DNA of 64,000 bases from Salinimonas iocasae (lineage in GTDB: Bacteria > Pseudomonadota > Gammaproteobacteria > Enterobacterales > Alteromonadaceae): contig NZ_CP039852.1 of assembly GCF_006228385.1 (NCBI RefSeq), positions 992,001 through 1,056,000 on the forward strand, written 5' to 3'. The position numbers were made by a program, and so were the translations under genes. The notes under the pieces were generated by a model. That model had not been told where the DNA came from and did not search any database. It worked only from the letters and a program-made list of their open reading frames with translations. Shown one piece after another: positions 1 through 9,410 of the stretch; position 1 is the first letter of the stretch; the number at the start of each line of letters is the position of its first letter.

Positions 1-1452
1 CTGCCGCTATTGGTGATGGCTATCCGGCGTATTAAGCACTGGGGTGTGGATATTTTCATCTCCAGACAGGTAGTGTTGCATAGCTCGATGCTGGTGGTCG
101 CAGGTGTCTTCTTATCTGTGGTTGCTTTAGCAGGTTACGCGGTAAATTATTTTGGTGGCAGTTGGGGCGCTACCATTCAGATTCTGTTTTTTGCGTTATC
201 GCTGACCATGCTTGGTGCAGTGATTATGTCCAACAGTCTGCGTAACAGAGCCAAGGTGTTTATCGCTAAGCACTTTTTCGCCAACCAGTTCGATTACCGG
301 GTGGAGTGGGTCAAACTGACTAAAGCGCTCACCTCTGAGACTGATGGCATTAACGATGTGTACAACAATGCACTAATTGGGACCTGCGAGGCGGTCAATT
401 ACGAAAACGGCGTGATGGTCAAAGTGGTCGGTAGCAACGTGGAAGAAGTCGCCCGCCGTGGTCATGCTGTTCTTAGTGCTGATGATAAAGTCATTCTCAG
501 ACATCTTATACCGTTTTGCGCGACAACTAACTGGCTAATTGATTTGCAGGAGTATCAGGTAAACCCATTTAACTACGAAGGATTGCACGTTGACAGAAGC
601 GTAGTGGCGAACAGTCAATTCCATCTTGTAGTGCCATTTTTTGAACAGGAAAAAATCTGGGGCTTTGCACTTCTGAGCTCAACCGATGATAAAGTAAATC
701 TTAACTGGGAAGTCAGGGATTATTTGCATGCTGTCAGCGAACAGGTAACAACCTACATTTTGCATAGTGAGGCAGCCAAGGCTGTGGCTGAGAATGCGCA
801 ATTTGCCGCATTCAGCCGCATGTCAGCGTTTGTATTACACGATTTAAAAAACGTGATGGCGCAAATCGATTTGATACTCTGTAACGCAGAGCAACACAAA
901 AATAACCCCGAATTTATTGACGACACGTTTGAAACGCTGCATTACACCAAAGCGAGAATGGATAAGATGCTGCGTGAGCTTAACGAGAAAAAAGTGAATG
1001 AAAAGGGCCTGGATTCAGCGCAAACCCTTTCTATTATCATTGCGCAGGTTATCGATGCAAGATGCCAGTCAGTGCAGCCTGTGCCGCAACTGAGCGTGGA
1101 AGAAGAGTCGCAGGTCATTGTCGACGCGGACAAGTTCGCGAACGTGATTTATCATCTGCTTAGTAATGCCCAACAAGCCACTGATGATGACGGCCGGGTG
1201 ACAGTATGTTTATGTCTCGACCATAGTGAACACAAGCAATTGGTGAAAATCAGTGACACCGGTTGTGGCATGGACGAACAATTTATCGCAGAACGTTTAT
1301 TTAAACCTTTTGATACAACAAAAGGTAACGCAGGGATGGGGATTGGCGCTTACGACGCTAAGCAGTATATGGCTTCTCTGGGTGGTCGACTGACAGTGGA
1401 AAGCCAGGTTGGAAAAGGAAGCTGTTTCACACTGGAATTCCCGCTGGATTAA
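1..1452 (+). CDS. prsK: PEP-CTERM/XrtA system sensor histidine kinase PrsK, C-terminal part (5' end outside window)
   Basis: The frame is open to the left edge, so this is the C-terminal ~483 residues of a larger membrane kinase. Counting from the TTG at 10, hydrophobic segments lie near residues 21-48 and 57-78, followed by a GAF-like sensor region (~110-250). The phospho-acceptor box has the form HDLKN, with its His codon at 838-840 (residue ~277). The HATPase domain shows an N box (HLLSNAQQA), G1 (DTGCGMD) and G2 (GMGIGAYDAKQY), so it should be catalytically competent. It lies 33 bp upstream of the prsR-type regulator, probably as one transcript. In this family (knowledge), PrsK/PrsR control exopolysaccharide-linked PEP-CTERM sorting genes with RpoN. 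The name rests on the GAF/HATPase architecture and the PrsR neighbour. The exosortase locus itself is not in the window. Confidence 0.85.
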   Translation: MPLLVMAIRRIKHWGVDIFISRQVVLHSSMLVVAGVFLSVVALAGYAVNYFGGSWGATIQILFFALSLTMLGAVIMSNSLRNRAKVFIAKHFFANQFDYRVEWVKLTKALTSETDGINDVYNNALIGTCEAVNYENGVMVKVVGSNVEEVARRGHAVLSADDKVILRHLIPFCATTNWLIDLQEYQVNPFNYEGLHVDRSVVANSQFHLVVPFFEQEKIWGFALLSSTDDKVNLNWEVRDYLHAVSEQVTTYILHSEAAKAVAENAQFAAFSRMSAFVLHDLKNVMAQIDLILCNAEQHKNNPEFIDDTFETLHYTKARMDKMLRELNEKKVNEKGLDSAQTLSIIIAQVIDARCQSVQPVPQLSVEEESQVIVDADKFANVIYHLLSNAQQATDDDGRVTVCLCLDHSEHKQLVKISDTGCGMDEQFIAERLFKPFDTTKGNAGMGIGAYDAKQYMASLGGRLTVESQVGKGSCFTLEFPLD

Positions 1453-1485
1453 CCCGGATAACGAATAAAATAATAAGGTAAGTAA

Positions 1486-2847
1486 ATGACCGATACGATA
1501 CTGGTTGTAGATGATGATCTTGGTATTCAGAAGCAACTCAAATGGAGTTTTACAGATTACAATGTAGTGTTTGCCGATGATCGGACTTCTGCTATCGCGC
1601 AGTTACGTCGCCATGAGCCTAAGGTAGTAACACTGGATTTAGGTTTGCCACCGGATCCGGCAAATGCCTCTGAAGGGTTAAAGACTTTAGAGGAAATTAT
1701 TGCACTGGCACCCCGTACCAAAGTAATTGTGGTAACAGGCAACAACGATAAAGAGAATGCACTGAAAGCCATTGAGCTGGGTGCCTATGATTTTTATCAG
1801 AAGCCTATTGATTCTGACACGATAAAGCTTTTGGTCAATCGTGCGCAAAACCTGGCCAAGCTTGAAGATGAAAACCGAATCCTGGCTAAAACACGCCCGG
1901 GTATGGGCAGAATCATCGGTAACAGTGATGCTATTCAGGCTGTCGTCAGACGCGCGGAAAAAATAGCTAATACCGATATCAGCACGTTATTGCAGGGCGA
2001 AAGCGGTACGGGCAAAGAAGTATTTGCCCGCAGTATCCATGATCATAGTCCAAGAAAAGATAAGCCATTTGTGGCAATCAACTGTGCCTCCATTCCTGAA
2101 AACCTGCTGGAGAGTGAGCTCTTTGGTTACGAAAAAGGTGCCTTTACCGGTGCCAACAAAACTACGCTGGGCAAGATAGAGACAGCACAGGGCGGAACCT
2201 TATTTCTCGACGAAATCGGCGATATGCCACTGGGCTTGCAGGCAAAGATGCTGCGTTTTCTACAAGAGCGTGTTATTGAACGTGTCGGTGGGCGTAATGA
2301 GATACCTGTAGATATCCGGGTGGTGTGCGCGACGCACCGTGATTTGCAAAATATGGTGGCAGAAGAAACATTCCGGGAAGATTTATATTACCGTATCGGT
2401 GAAATTCCTATCATGATCCCACCGTTAAGAGACCGTGACCAGGATATCATCTTGCTGGCCCGTACCTTTTTGAATCAGTACCGTGAAGAGTTTAACGCTA
2501 AGGCTAAAAGCTTCAGCGATGGCGCTATCAACGCGATGCTTGCACATCGCTGGCCAGGCAACATACGGGAATTGCAGAATAAGCTGAAGTCAGCGGTGAT
2601 TATGGCTGAAGGCAGTTTGGTTCATGCTGAGGATTTAGGACTAATGGAGCCGGCGCAGGGCGCTGAACCTGAAACACTTAATCTGCGCGAAGTGCGGGAA
2701 ATGGCTGAAAGCAGGGCAATTCGTCGTGCGTATCAGACTGCGGACAAGAATATGTCCAAAACCGCAGAGCTGCTTGGCGTGACCCGGCCGACACTTTATT
2801 CTCTGATAGATAAATATCATCTTGAAGATGTGAAAACCGGCGCCTGA
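1486..2847 (+). CDS. prsR: PEP-CTERM-box sigma-54-dependent response regulator PrsR
   Basis: This is an NtrC-type regulator of 453 residues. The receiver domain (1-120) has acidic residues near 9-11, the phospho-acceptor Asp51 (TLDLGLP) and a conserved Lys in the YQKPID motif. An AAA+ domain (~150-385) carries Walker A GESGTGKE and the sigma-54 contact loop GAFTGA at residues 218-223. A Fis-type helix-turn-helix closes the protein (MSKTAELLGVTRPTLYSLI). The ATG follows AATAAGGTAAGTA, giving a reasonable Shine-Dalgarno. It is partnered with the PrsK kinase just upstream and followed by a rho-independent terminator. Family knowledge: PrsR activates RpoN-dependent promoters of PEP-CTERM and extracellular-matrix genes. 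The intact GAFTGA and Asp51 indicate a functional enhancer-binding protein. Confidence 0.9.
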   Translation: MTDTILVVDDDLGIQKQLKWSFTDYNVVFADDRTSAIAQLRRHEPKVVTLDLGLPPDPANASEGLKTLEEIIALAPRTKVIVVTGNNDKENALKAIELGAYDFYQKPIDSDTIKLLVNRAQNLAKLEDENRILAKTRPGMGRIIGNSDAIQAVVRRAEKIANTDISTLLQGESGTGKEVFARSIHDHSPRKDKPFVAINCASIPENLLESELFGYEKGAFTGANKTTLGKIETAQGGTLFLDEIGDMPLGLQAKMLRFLQERVIERVGGRNEIPVDIRVVCATHRDLQNMVAEETFREDLYYRIGEIPIMIPPLRDRDQDIILLARTFLNQYREEFNAKAKSFSDGAINAMLAHRWPGNIRELQNKLKSAVIMAEGSLVHAEDLGLMEPAQGAEPETLNLREVREMAESRAIRRAYQTADKNMSKTAELLGVTRPTLYSLIDKYHLEDVKTGA

Positions 2848-2870
2848 TGTCACAATGTAAATAAGAGAAG

Positions 2871-2892
2871 AACCCCGCTGATGCGGGGTTTT
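2871..2892 (+). terminator. Rho-independent terminator of prsK-prsR
   Basis: The stem ACCCCGC/GCGGGGT with a TGAT loop is followed by six T residues. It sits directly after prsR and ends one base before the stop codon of the convergent GGDEF gene. Confidence 0.85.
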
Positions 2893-5031
2893 TTATTCGT
2901 AGGGCCAGGTGATAGAAGCGGTATTGTTCAGCGATGTTGCTATGTTTACTGAGGTTAACTTATAGCGTCCTGCCAGCGGGTTAGCCGGTGCTGAAACCGG
3001 CTTGTCGCTAATAGTGGCTTCCAGAAGTCCCACCCAGCAATCCCGACCGGAAAGCTTTGCCGCGTACAGGCAGTCATCCATAATAGAAAAAGCCTGTTCC
3101 CACTGCATTTTAAAAGGTTGCTGAGTGTCCAGCGGGAAAGCGCAAAAGCCGATACTGCAGGTGGCAGAAATTTTGGCGCCGTCCTCCAGCTCAAAGACAT
3201 GGTCCTTTACCGCCTGTCTGAACCGTTCAATCAGTGAGGCCATCTTGGTCCGGCATGACTGACGACAAATAATTAAAAATTCCTCGCCGCCCCAACGGAT
3301 TTGCAAGTCCGTATCACGAAATACGTCGCTGATTATTTGAGTAAACTGAACCAGGAAGCGGTCGCCACTCAGGTGGCCGTGTTCATCGTTAATTGCTTTG
3401 AAGTTGTCAATATCAATGAGATAGCACAATAAATCCGACTGGCCTTCATCAGCTTCAGCGTGCGTGTCGGTATAAGCAAACTGTGCGCGCTTAAGCTCAC
3501 CGGGCAAACGTGACTTAAGGTAATAGCGGTTGTAAAGTCCGGTCAACGGATCGCGCAAACTGGCGTCTTCTAATGTTTTATAAGCATCTTTCAGCTGTTT
3601 GTTTTTTTGCTCAAGCTCTGCGGTGCGGGCTTTCACTTCTCGCTTAAGCAACAGGTTCTGCCTGCGATGGTTGTAGCGGCTATAGAGAAGAAACAGAAAC
3701 ATCAGCAGTGAAACCAGCGAACCGAGGATCAGCATGTTGCGAAGATTGCGCTGTTCTGCACGGGCCAGTTCAATGGCTTTATCACGCTTTAATGTATCAA
3801 TCGATTCTGCCTGTCGCTCGACCTGTAGCTGAGCACTTTGCTGTAGCAGGGGCTGTATACGGGCCTCGTCGACCAGAGACGTAGTGAGCTTCTGACTTTT
3901 CTCCTGGGCCTGATAAGCCCAGCGGTATTTCTTCATTTGGAAAAGCAAATCTGCTTTTTCCCGTAAGAACTCGGCCTGTACACCTATCTGCCCATACTTT
4001 TGGGCCAACTCCTGACCTTGTCTGATATGTGTCAGTGCCTCTTCATGCTCATCAGTTATACGCATTGCCTGCGCGTGGACCAGATGAAGTTCAAGCTGGA
4101 GCGGAACAATATCCCGCTCAAGGGCAAAGTTCATTGCCTCGGAGATTGCTTTCATACCGTCGTTGATATTTCTCTCTATAACGGCTGTAAGCCCGAGCAG
4201 ACTATGGGTAAGGTGCATTTCGGCTGACGCGTTCATGCCGGCGAATACACTCAGTGCATTGGCAAACCAGCCCTTAGCCTCAGGGTAGTTTTCCTGTCTG
4301 AGCATCAGTTTGCCCTGGCTGATGTACGCCTCGCCAAGAAAGAATGAATTAGGTAGCTGCTTCAGGGTTTCTACCGCATCATTTAAATACTGGCGCGCCA
4401 TCTGGTACTGCTCAAGCTGCATATAGGCATTGCCAACAAAATACAACGCCCTGCCTACCACAGCAGGCTCCTGGCTGACCGGCTCTTCTCTGAGCACATG
4501 CTGAAGAAGCGCCAGAGCAGGTTCATAGCGGCCCTGACTAATCAGAATGCCACTGACAATCACCTTTTGTTCTGCCTGACCTGATGGGTTCTGCAATACC
4601 TGGTAGCTGTTCAGGGCTTGGTAAGCGTATTCCAGTGCTTCTGAAAATTCACAGCGCGCACGGTGTAAACGGGCTAGCTCGGAGTAAACAGACGCAGCCG
4701 GTGCCTGATTCTCCAGGCTGCTGAAAAGCTCCAGAGATTGCTCGAATGCATGAAGAGATTCATCATAGGCGCTTTGTAAACGTGAAAAGCGACCCTTATA
4801 AAAATAAGCGGCAGCTAATGCCTCGGTGGGGGCCTGTCCGGAAAACTGGTCAATCAACCCATTTAGTTTCGTGCTCGCTTCCAGGGGTTTGCCATTTTGG
4901 AACTGGGATACGACAGGATCTATCTGGCCGCACTCGCTACTGCTACACGTTAAAGGTAACATTGCTGTTGCTTGGTTCACCTGAGTAAGTATCAGGCAAA
5001 TACTGGCTAGTATACAGCGCGTCGCGTTCAT
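2893..5031 (-). CDS. Periplasmic TPR-sensor diguanylate cyclase (GGDEF)
   Basis: The 712-residue protein starts with a signal peptide (residues ~1-23). A long run of tetratricopeptide-like helical repeats follows (~30-400; for example AAAYFYKGRFSRLQSAYDES and VVGRALYFVGNAYMQLEQY). One transmembrane helix lies near 428-447, then a coiled coil (~450-490), and a cytoplasmic GGDEF domain (~500-660) opened by DPLTGLYNRYYL. The signature is GGEEF near residue 580, the active form, so c-di-GMP synthesis is expected. The TPR part should be periplasmic and may sense a peptide or protein partner (inference). No RxxD inhibitory site is obvious. The gene stands alone, convergent with prsR. A pairing with PrsK/PrsR in biofilm control is possible but not shown. 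Confidence 0.88.
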   Translation of the reverse strand: MNATRCILASICLILTQVNQATAMLPLTCSSSECGQIDPVVSQFQNGKPLEASTKLNGLIDQFSGQAPTEALAAAYFYKGRFSRLQSAYDESLHAFEQSLELFSSLENQAPAASVYSELARLHRARCEFSEALEYAYQALNSYQVLQNPSGQAEQKVIVSGILISQGRYEPALALLQHVLREEPVSQEPAVVGRALYFVGNAYMQLEQYQMARQYLNDAVETLKQLPNSFFLGEAYISQGKLMLRQENYPEAKGWFANALSVFAGMNASAEMHLTHSLLGLTAVIERNINDGMKAISEAMNFALERDIVPLQLELHLVHAQAMRITDEHEEALTHIRQGQELAQKYGQIGVQAEFLREKADLLFQMKKYRWAYQAQEKSQKLTTSLVDEARIQPLLQQSAQLQVERQAESIDTLKRDKAIELARAEQRNLRNMLILGSLVSLLMFLFLLYSRYNHRRQNLLLKREVKARTAELEQKNKQLKDAYKTLEDASLRDPLTGLYNRYYLKSRLPGELKRAQFAYTDTHAEADEGQSDLLCYLIDIDNFKAINDEHGHLSGDRFLVQFTQIISDVFRDTDLQIRWGGEEFLIICRQSCRTKMASLIERFRQAVKDHVFELEDGAKISATCSIGFCAFPLDTQQPFKMQWEQAFSIMDDCLYAAKLSGRDCWVGLLEATISDKPVSAPANPLAGRYKLTSVNIATSLNNTASITWPYE

Positions 5032-5698
5032 CCGGCCTTAAAGTTTTTGGTGTATGGCAGGCTTTAGCTCATATTATAAGCTTTGAATATACCATTCAAT
5101 CACTTATTGTTCACCGCTGCCACCCATATGCGATCAAAAGATTATCTTGTACGTTAAATTAATGATGTTATTGCTTGAGTGCTAAGTACGACTGAATTTG
5201 GTCGCACGAACATTGTTATGGCTTATCTGGAGGAGGGCCGGTGAGACTATCCCGGGATGCCGGATGTGACAGCGTGAATCGGGTCGTGACATAAAAGTGG
5301 GCAACGTCTGAAAATGCTACTACTGAGCTTTTGCTCTTTTCTGCTGACGGCACGACTCGTTTGAGACTGTTCAGACCCATGCTCTTTCCTCTCTGCTATG
5401 AGTGATTAATGCAACTTCCTTACGGCGAACGTCAGGTGCATCATTACTCAGCAAAATGCTTTTCACTTTCACTTCGCGTTATCCACGGTTTTTATATCAA
5501 CGATACTATCGTTAACTAAAAACAGGTTGGTCAGTAAACGTCCATAGTCAGCCTATCGGATTTTATAAGCAATTCACGCATGGCGAGCGATAGCTGAATA
5601 TTATTTCTTATACCTGTCATCAGGGTAACTGGGGAAAGTGCCAAATCGTGATAAGCTTCGTATATGTACCGCACCGTCGTATTACTGAGGAAACTCTG
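5032..5698. other. Intergenic region between divergent GGDEF and hydrolase genes
   Basis: About 670 bp without a recognisable gene. It must hold the promoters of both flanking divergent genes, but I see no strong -35/-10 pair. A 17-codon frame (GTG at 5241, stop at 5294) follows a purine-rich GGAGGAGGG stretch. Its reality is doubtful. No tRNA, large hairpin or repeat is visible. Confidence 0.4.
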
Positions 5699-6826
5699 TT
5701 GAATTGCCGTAATCTTTTATCCGTTATCCTGCTGCTATTTTCTCCGGCGGTATTTGCTAGTGACATAATTGGAAACCTGAAGGCTTTCAGTCAGCTATAT
5801 AAGAACGAACTGGGCAATGTAAAACCTTGTGCCAACACGCGACTACAGCGTTATGCAGTATGTGCTAACGCGCTTAGAAATGATGGGAATGGTCCGTTCA
5901 TTTTGCACCATGGCGAACCTACCCAAAATGTCGCGGTACTTTTTCACGGGCTCAGTGATTCACCGTATTTTATGCGTGCTATAGCCGCTAATCTTCATGC
6001 AAATGGATTTACTGTTATCGTGCCGCTTTTGCCCGGACATGGTTTACGGGATGCTGATGAGGATATGGAAGATCGGCAGCTTGCGGAGCGCTGGCAACGT
6101 CATGTAGATGACATCATGGTACTGGCAGATAAATTTGGTAATGATAAGTTCATAGGCGGTTTTTCAACCGGTGGTGCTTTGGCGGTGGATCAGTATCTGG
6201 ACGACCCTGAGGGAATAAGCGGAATTATGCTGTTTTCAGGGGCGCTGGCATTAACTGATAACGCCGAATCTATGTGGAAAATATGGGGAATCAAAACTAT
6301 TGCGAGCTGGATTGATGGAGAGTACGAAACCCATGGCCCGAATCCCTATAAATACCCCTCTGTTGCTGGTTTTGCCGGTTTGGAATTGATGGATATCATC
6401 GATAGTATTCGTAACCGTCTGGAAGCGGGGAAACGTATTGAAGTGCCGCTTTTTGTAGCGCACTCTCAGGCCGACGGTACCACACCCATTACAGGCGTGC
6501 GCTCACTGCTTGCCAATTCTGAAGCCACCAACACATTTTTTGAAATCGATGAGGGCTACGATCTGTGCCACGCTGATCTGCCGCTTAACACCAAGTTAGT
6601 GGCAGATATGCATTTTAAAACCAGCATGGTTAATCCAAATGAGCGGTGTGCAGTGCCAAAGGCAAACCCGTTATACCGTCAGATGATGTTCATGCTTAAC
6701 GCATTTATAGATGCCAATACGCAAAAAGGTGCGACTCAGTATGATGTAAACCGACCTGCGCCAATCGAATTACCCAAGCCGCCACCGGGTCTGAAGCAGG
6801 GAAACTCGCTAAATGGCAATTTTTAG
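5699..6826 (+). CDS. Secreted alpha/beta hydrolase (esterase/lipase-like)
   Basis: I chose TTG 5699, which follows TGAGGA at good spacing and makes the protein begin with a compact signal peptide (LNCRNLLSVILLLFSPAVFA). An in-frame GTG at 5648 is the alternative and would add 17 residues. The mature protein has an alpha/beta hydrolase fold: oxyanion strand LFHGLSDSPY, lid-preceding LLPGHGL, and nucleophile elbow GFSTGG with Ser near residue 155. A late Asp (HSQADGTT) and His (DLCHADLPL) could complete the triad. Length ~375 residues fits monoacylglycerol-lipase or carboxylesterase relatives. The substrate cannot be read from sequence. Four Cys in the mature part could form periplasmic disulfides. 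It is a single gene, convergent with the dipeptidase. Confidence 0.75.
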   Translation: MNCRNLLSVILLLFSPAVFASDIIGNLKAFSQLYKNELGNVKPCANTRLQRYAVCANALRNDGNGPFILHHGEPTQNVAVLFHGLSDSPYFMRAIAANLHANGFTVIVPLLPGHGLRDADEDMEDRQLAERWQRHVDDIMVLADKFGNDKFIGGFSTGGALAVDQYLDDPEGISGIMLFSGALALTDNAESMWKIWGIKTIASWIDGEYETHGPNPYKYPSVAGFAGLELMDIIDSIRNRLEAGKRIEVPLFVAHSQADGTTPITGVRSLLANSEATNTFFEIDEGYDLCHADLPLNTKLVADMHFKTSMVNPNERCAVPKANPLYRQMMFMLNAFIDANTQKGATQYDVNRPAPIELPKPPPGLKQGNSLNGNF

Positions 6827-6834
6827 ATAATAAA

Positions 6835-6855
6835 ACGCCCACTATATGTGGGCGT
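6835..6855 (-). terminator. Terminator of the dipeptidase gene (minus strand)
   Basis: The stem ACGCCCAC/GTGGGCGT has a 5-nt loop. Read on the minus strand it is followed by TTTTATTAT, so it terminates the minus-strand dipeptidase. The plus side has no T run. Confidence 0.75.
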
Positions 6856-6887
6856 CTAAACGTCTATTATAAGCGAGTCAAACGCTG

Positions 6888-8093
6888 TTAGTTCTTGTCG
6901 GCAGCGTAGCTTTCAACTTCAGACCAGACGCGCAGGAAATTCTCACCCAGCAGTTTCACGATATCTTCATCGCTATAACCACGGTTCAGCAATCCCTGCA
7001 CCAGGTTCGGATACGCGGCCACATCTTTTAAATCAGTAGGCAGTGAATCGCCCACACCATCAAAATCTGAACCAATGCCAACATGATCAATGCCAATTAA
7101 CTCAACCACATGATCGATATGGTCTAAAACTTCATCTAACGATGAGTAAGGGTAGAGGTTTTCTTCACGATACTGTTTTTCGAATTCATCAATATCGGCC
7201 TTGGTGTTTTCCTTTTTACGCAAAAAAGCGTTGGTTGCTTTGGCCAGGCCATCTCGCCACTGGCGCGCCTCTTTGCTGACAAAGCCTGAACCAAAGTTAA
7301 TCATCACTATCCCGCCGTTCTCGCCTAGCTTTGTGAGCATGTCGTCACTCATGTTTCGCTCGAAACCCGGCGTGAAACTTCGTAATGATGAATGCGAGGC
7401 AATAACCGGGACCTTGGTTTGTGCAATAACCTGATGAAATGCGTCATCAGAAACATGAGATATATCAATCAGCATCCCAATATCGTTCATCGCCGTAACC
7501 AGCTTCTTGCCAAAAGGGCTCAGGCCTTTCCACTGACGACGTAAGTCGTAGGAAGAATCACTGATATGATTGGACTGTGAATGCGCAAGGGTAATGTAGC
7601 GAATACCGCGCTGATAAAAATGTTCCAGATTGGCCATGTCCCCCTGAATCGGTGAACCATTCTCCATTCCCATGGGCAGGGAAATCAGCCCTTTTTCAAA
7701 CTGCTGTCGTACGTCTTCAACACTGGTAGCGATAGCGAACTTATCCGGCGCGCGGTAGACCATCGCCTGGACCAGATCGATAAGTTGGTGAGCAAGCTGT
7801 GTAGACTCCGGGGAGTTGTCAAGTGAAGCTGGCACATACACGGACATAAATGGTGCATTGAGTCCGCCTTTGCGCGCACGCGGATAATCAAAATCGCCGC
7901 CGTCTGTGGCGCGGGTTACATCAACCCATGTGTCATGAACGCGGTAGGGGACATCAATGTGACCATCGACAATAATATTCTTCTGAGCCAGTTTATTGGC
8001 CTTATCGGATACCTCAATAGCGTGGACACAGGAAGCCGAGACCCCCAGCGCCAGCGTAACGGCCGCTTTCACAACACGGTGCCTAAAAAACAT
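6888..8093 (-). CDS. Membrane/renal-type dipeptidase, peptidase family M19
   Basis: This is a 401-residue secreted metallopeptidase with an N-terminal signal peptide (hydrophobic ALGVSASCVHA, ~residues 13-26). Metal ligands of family M19 are recognisable in order: His-x-Asp in VDGHIDVPYR, Glu in GMENGSP, His in DISHVSDDAF and His in VIASHSSLRSF. The DHVGIGSDFDGVG motif near the C-terminus is also typical. Family knowledge: these binuclear zinc enzymes hydrolyse L- and mixed L/D-dipeptides, including dehydropeptides. A nutritional or peptidoglycan-fragment role in the periplasm is plausible. A Cys at the signal-peptide end (SASC) is not a convincing lipobox. The gene is monocistronic, with its own terminator. 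Confidence 0.9.
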   Translation of the reverse strand: MFFRHRVVKAAVTLALGVSASCVHAIEVSDKANKLAQKNIIVDGHIDVPYRVHDTWVDVTRATDGGDFDYPRARKGGLNAPFMSVYVPASLDNSPESTQLAHQLIDLVQAMVYRAPDKFAIATSVEDVRQQFEKGLISLPMGMENGSPIQGDMANLEHFYQRGIRYITLAHSQSNHISDSSYDLRRQWKGLSPFGKKLVTAMNDIGMLIDISHVSDDAFHQVIAQTKVPVIASHSSLRSFTPGFERNMSDDMLTKLGENGGIVMINFGSGFVSKEARQWRDGLAKATNAFLRKKENTKADIDEFEKQYREENLYPYSSLDEVLDHIDHVVELIGIDHVGIGSDFDGVGDSLPTDLKDVAAYPNLVQGLLNRGYSDEDIVKLLGENFLRVWSEVESYAADKN

Positions 8094-8508
8094 AACAGTT
8101 CCTTTTTTATTGTAATAAGTTACGGGCGCAACCCGCCGGTGAATTCAAGCAGATTTTATATTGCCACGGTGCCGCTATGTTTCCAACAATTGGATAGCAA
8201 CGCGGCATGCGCGGACCTCTTTACTGAAAAAGTTGTGTGAATTGCTTGTCATAAAAAGTTAAAACTTGATATGGTTCTGTCGCGTGACTTACGCCCGTAA
8301 ATACGGGATACTGACCGCCTCTGTCTGTTTCATGCCCGTTTCAGGCACCTGTCAGGGCAGGGCGATTGTTGAAGTAAATAATGTGGTAATTATCCTATCT
8401 GAATAATACGTCGAAAAACGTTCAGGCGCAGACATGTATATGTGCACCGTGGTCATCACGTGGGCGAACGCAAATAATTACCACCCTTAACTGTTACGAG
8501 AAAAGATT
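8094..8508. other. Intergenic region upstream of sapC with a weak promoter candidate
   Basis: This 415-bp stretch separates the divergent dipeptidase and sapC genes and holds no recognisable gene. A possible sigma-70 promoter for sapC is TTGTCA (8246-8251), an 18-bp spacer and TATGGT (8270-8275). It would give a leader of over 200 nt. I see no known riboswitch motif. Confidence 0.35.
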
Positions 8509-9276
8509 ATGGCGATTAACTATATCCCGCTAGATAAAGAAAAACATAAAAATACGAAATTAGCGGTGAATAACACCTTTGCTTTTGCAAAGAATACTCA
8601 CCTGGCCGCAGCATCTATCAAAGAGTATGCGCAGCTGGCTTCTACCATGCCTATCGTGTTTATCAGAGATCCAAAGTCAGAGCGCTTCCATTCTGTTGCG
8701 ATGCTGGGTATGGAGCAGGGTCAGAACCTGTTTCTGGCAACCGACCGCTGGAAAGGTCCGCACGTTCCAATGAATGTGATGCGTTATCCTTTTGATGTTC
8801 GTCCGGAAGGCGACAAGCTGGGTATCTACATCGACGAAAATGCAGAAATGTTGGGTGACGAAGGTCAGCCGTTATTTACTGAAGCAGGCGAACCGTCTGA
8901 CTTTTTGAAAAATCGTCAGGAGTTCCTGGGTGAGCTGGCTAACAGCGAAATGATGACCCAGCGCTTCATTAAGCAGGTAACAGAACTAGACCTGCTTGAA
9001 GAAGTTCAGATTCGTCTGCAGTATCAGAATAACCAGCAACGCAACGTGACTGGCATGCTGAGCATCAATGAGAAGAAGCTACTGGAGTTGCCTGAAGAGA
9101 AGGTACTTGAGCTTCACAAAGCCGGTTTCCTGGGTGCGATGTACGCAATGATGCTTTCATTGGGTCAGCTTAACCGTCTGGTAGAGCTTTCCAAAGATAC
9201 TGACAACCCAATTCAAAGCATGCAGATGAGCGCTGTTAAGAAAGAAGAAGCGCAAGAAGAAGCTACTGCACAATAA
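8509..9276 (+). CDS. SapC family protein
   Basis: The 255-residue soluble protein has no signal peptide and starts MAINYIPLDKEKH after GAGAAAAG. It matches the SapC family by its N-terminal pattern (an IPLDxxKH stretch, then FAFAKNTHLAAASIKEY), the central VMRYPFDVRP block and the LHKAGFLGAMYAMMLSLGQL segment. The family is named after a Campylobacter fetus S-layer-associated protein, but the biochemical role of the marine gammaproteobacterial members is unknown to me. The highly acidic tail (KKEEAQEEATAQ) may be disordered. It is monocistronic between a long leader and a strong terminator. The family call is firm and the function is not. Confidence 0.85.
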   Translation: MAINYIPLDKEKHKNTKLAVNNTFAFAKNTHLAAASIKEYAQLASTMPIVFIRDPKSERFHSVAMLGMEQGQNLFLATDRWKGPHVPMNVMRYPFDVRPEGDKLGIYIDENAEMLGDEGQPLFTEAGEPSDFLKNRQEFLGELANSEMMTQRFIKQVTELDLLEEVQIRLQYQNNQQRNVTGMLSINEKKLLELPEEKVLELHKAGFLGAMYAMMLSLGQLNRLVELSKDTDNPIQSMQMSAVKKEEAQEEATAQ

Positions 9277-9293
9277 TCTTCATTTATGATGTT

Positions 9294-9322
9294 AAAAACG
9301 GGCCGCAATGGCCCGTTTTTTT
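9294..9322 (+). terminator. Terminator of sapC
   Basis: The stem CGGGCC/GGCCCG with a GCAAT loop has A residues on its left and seven T on its right, 17 bp after the sapC stop codon. It isolates the dcw cluster from sapC transcription. Confidence 0.9.
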
Positions 9323-9410
9323 ATTTATTTAAATTTTTTTGCATTTATTTTTTCCCCACCTTTTCAAAACTGTACTTTTTTTAACCTTATTTTCAATGGC
9401 TTTAGTCATT

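Noticed and set aside
5241..5294. 17-codon frame after a GGAGGAGGG sequence in the GGDEF/hydrolase gap
   Set aside because: Too short, GTG start, no second copy or context; a chance occurrence is as likely.
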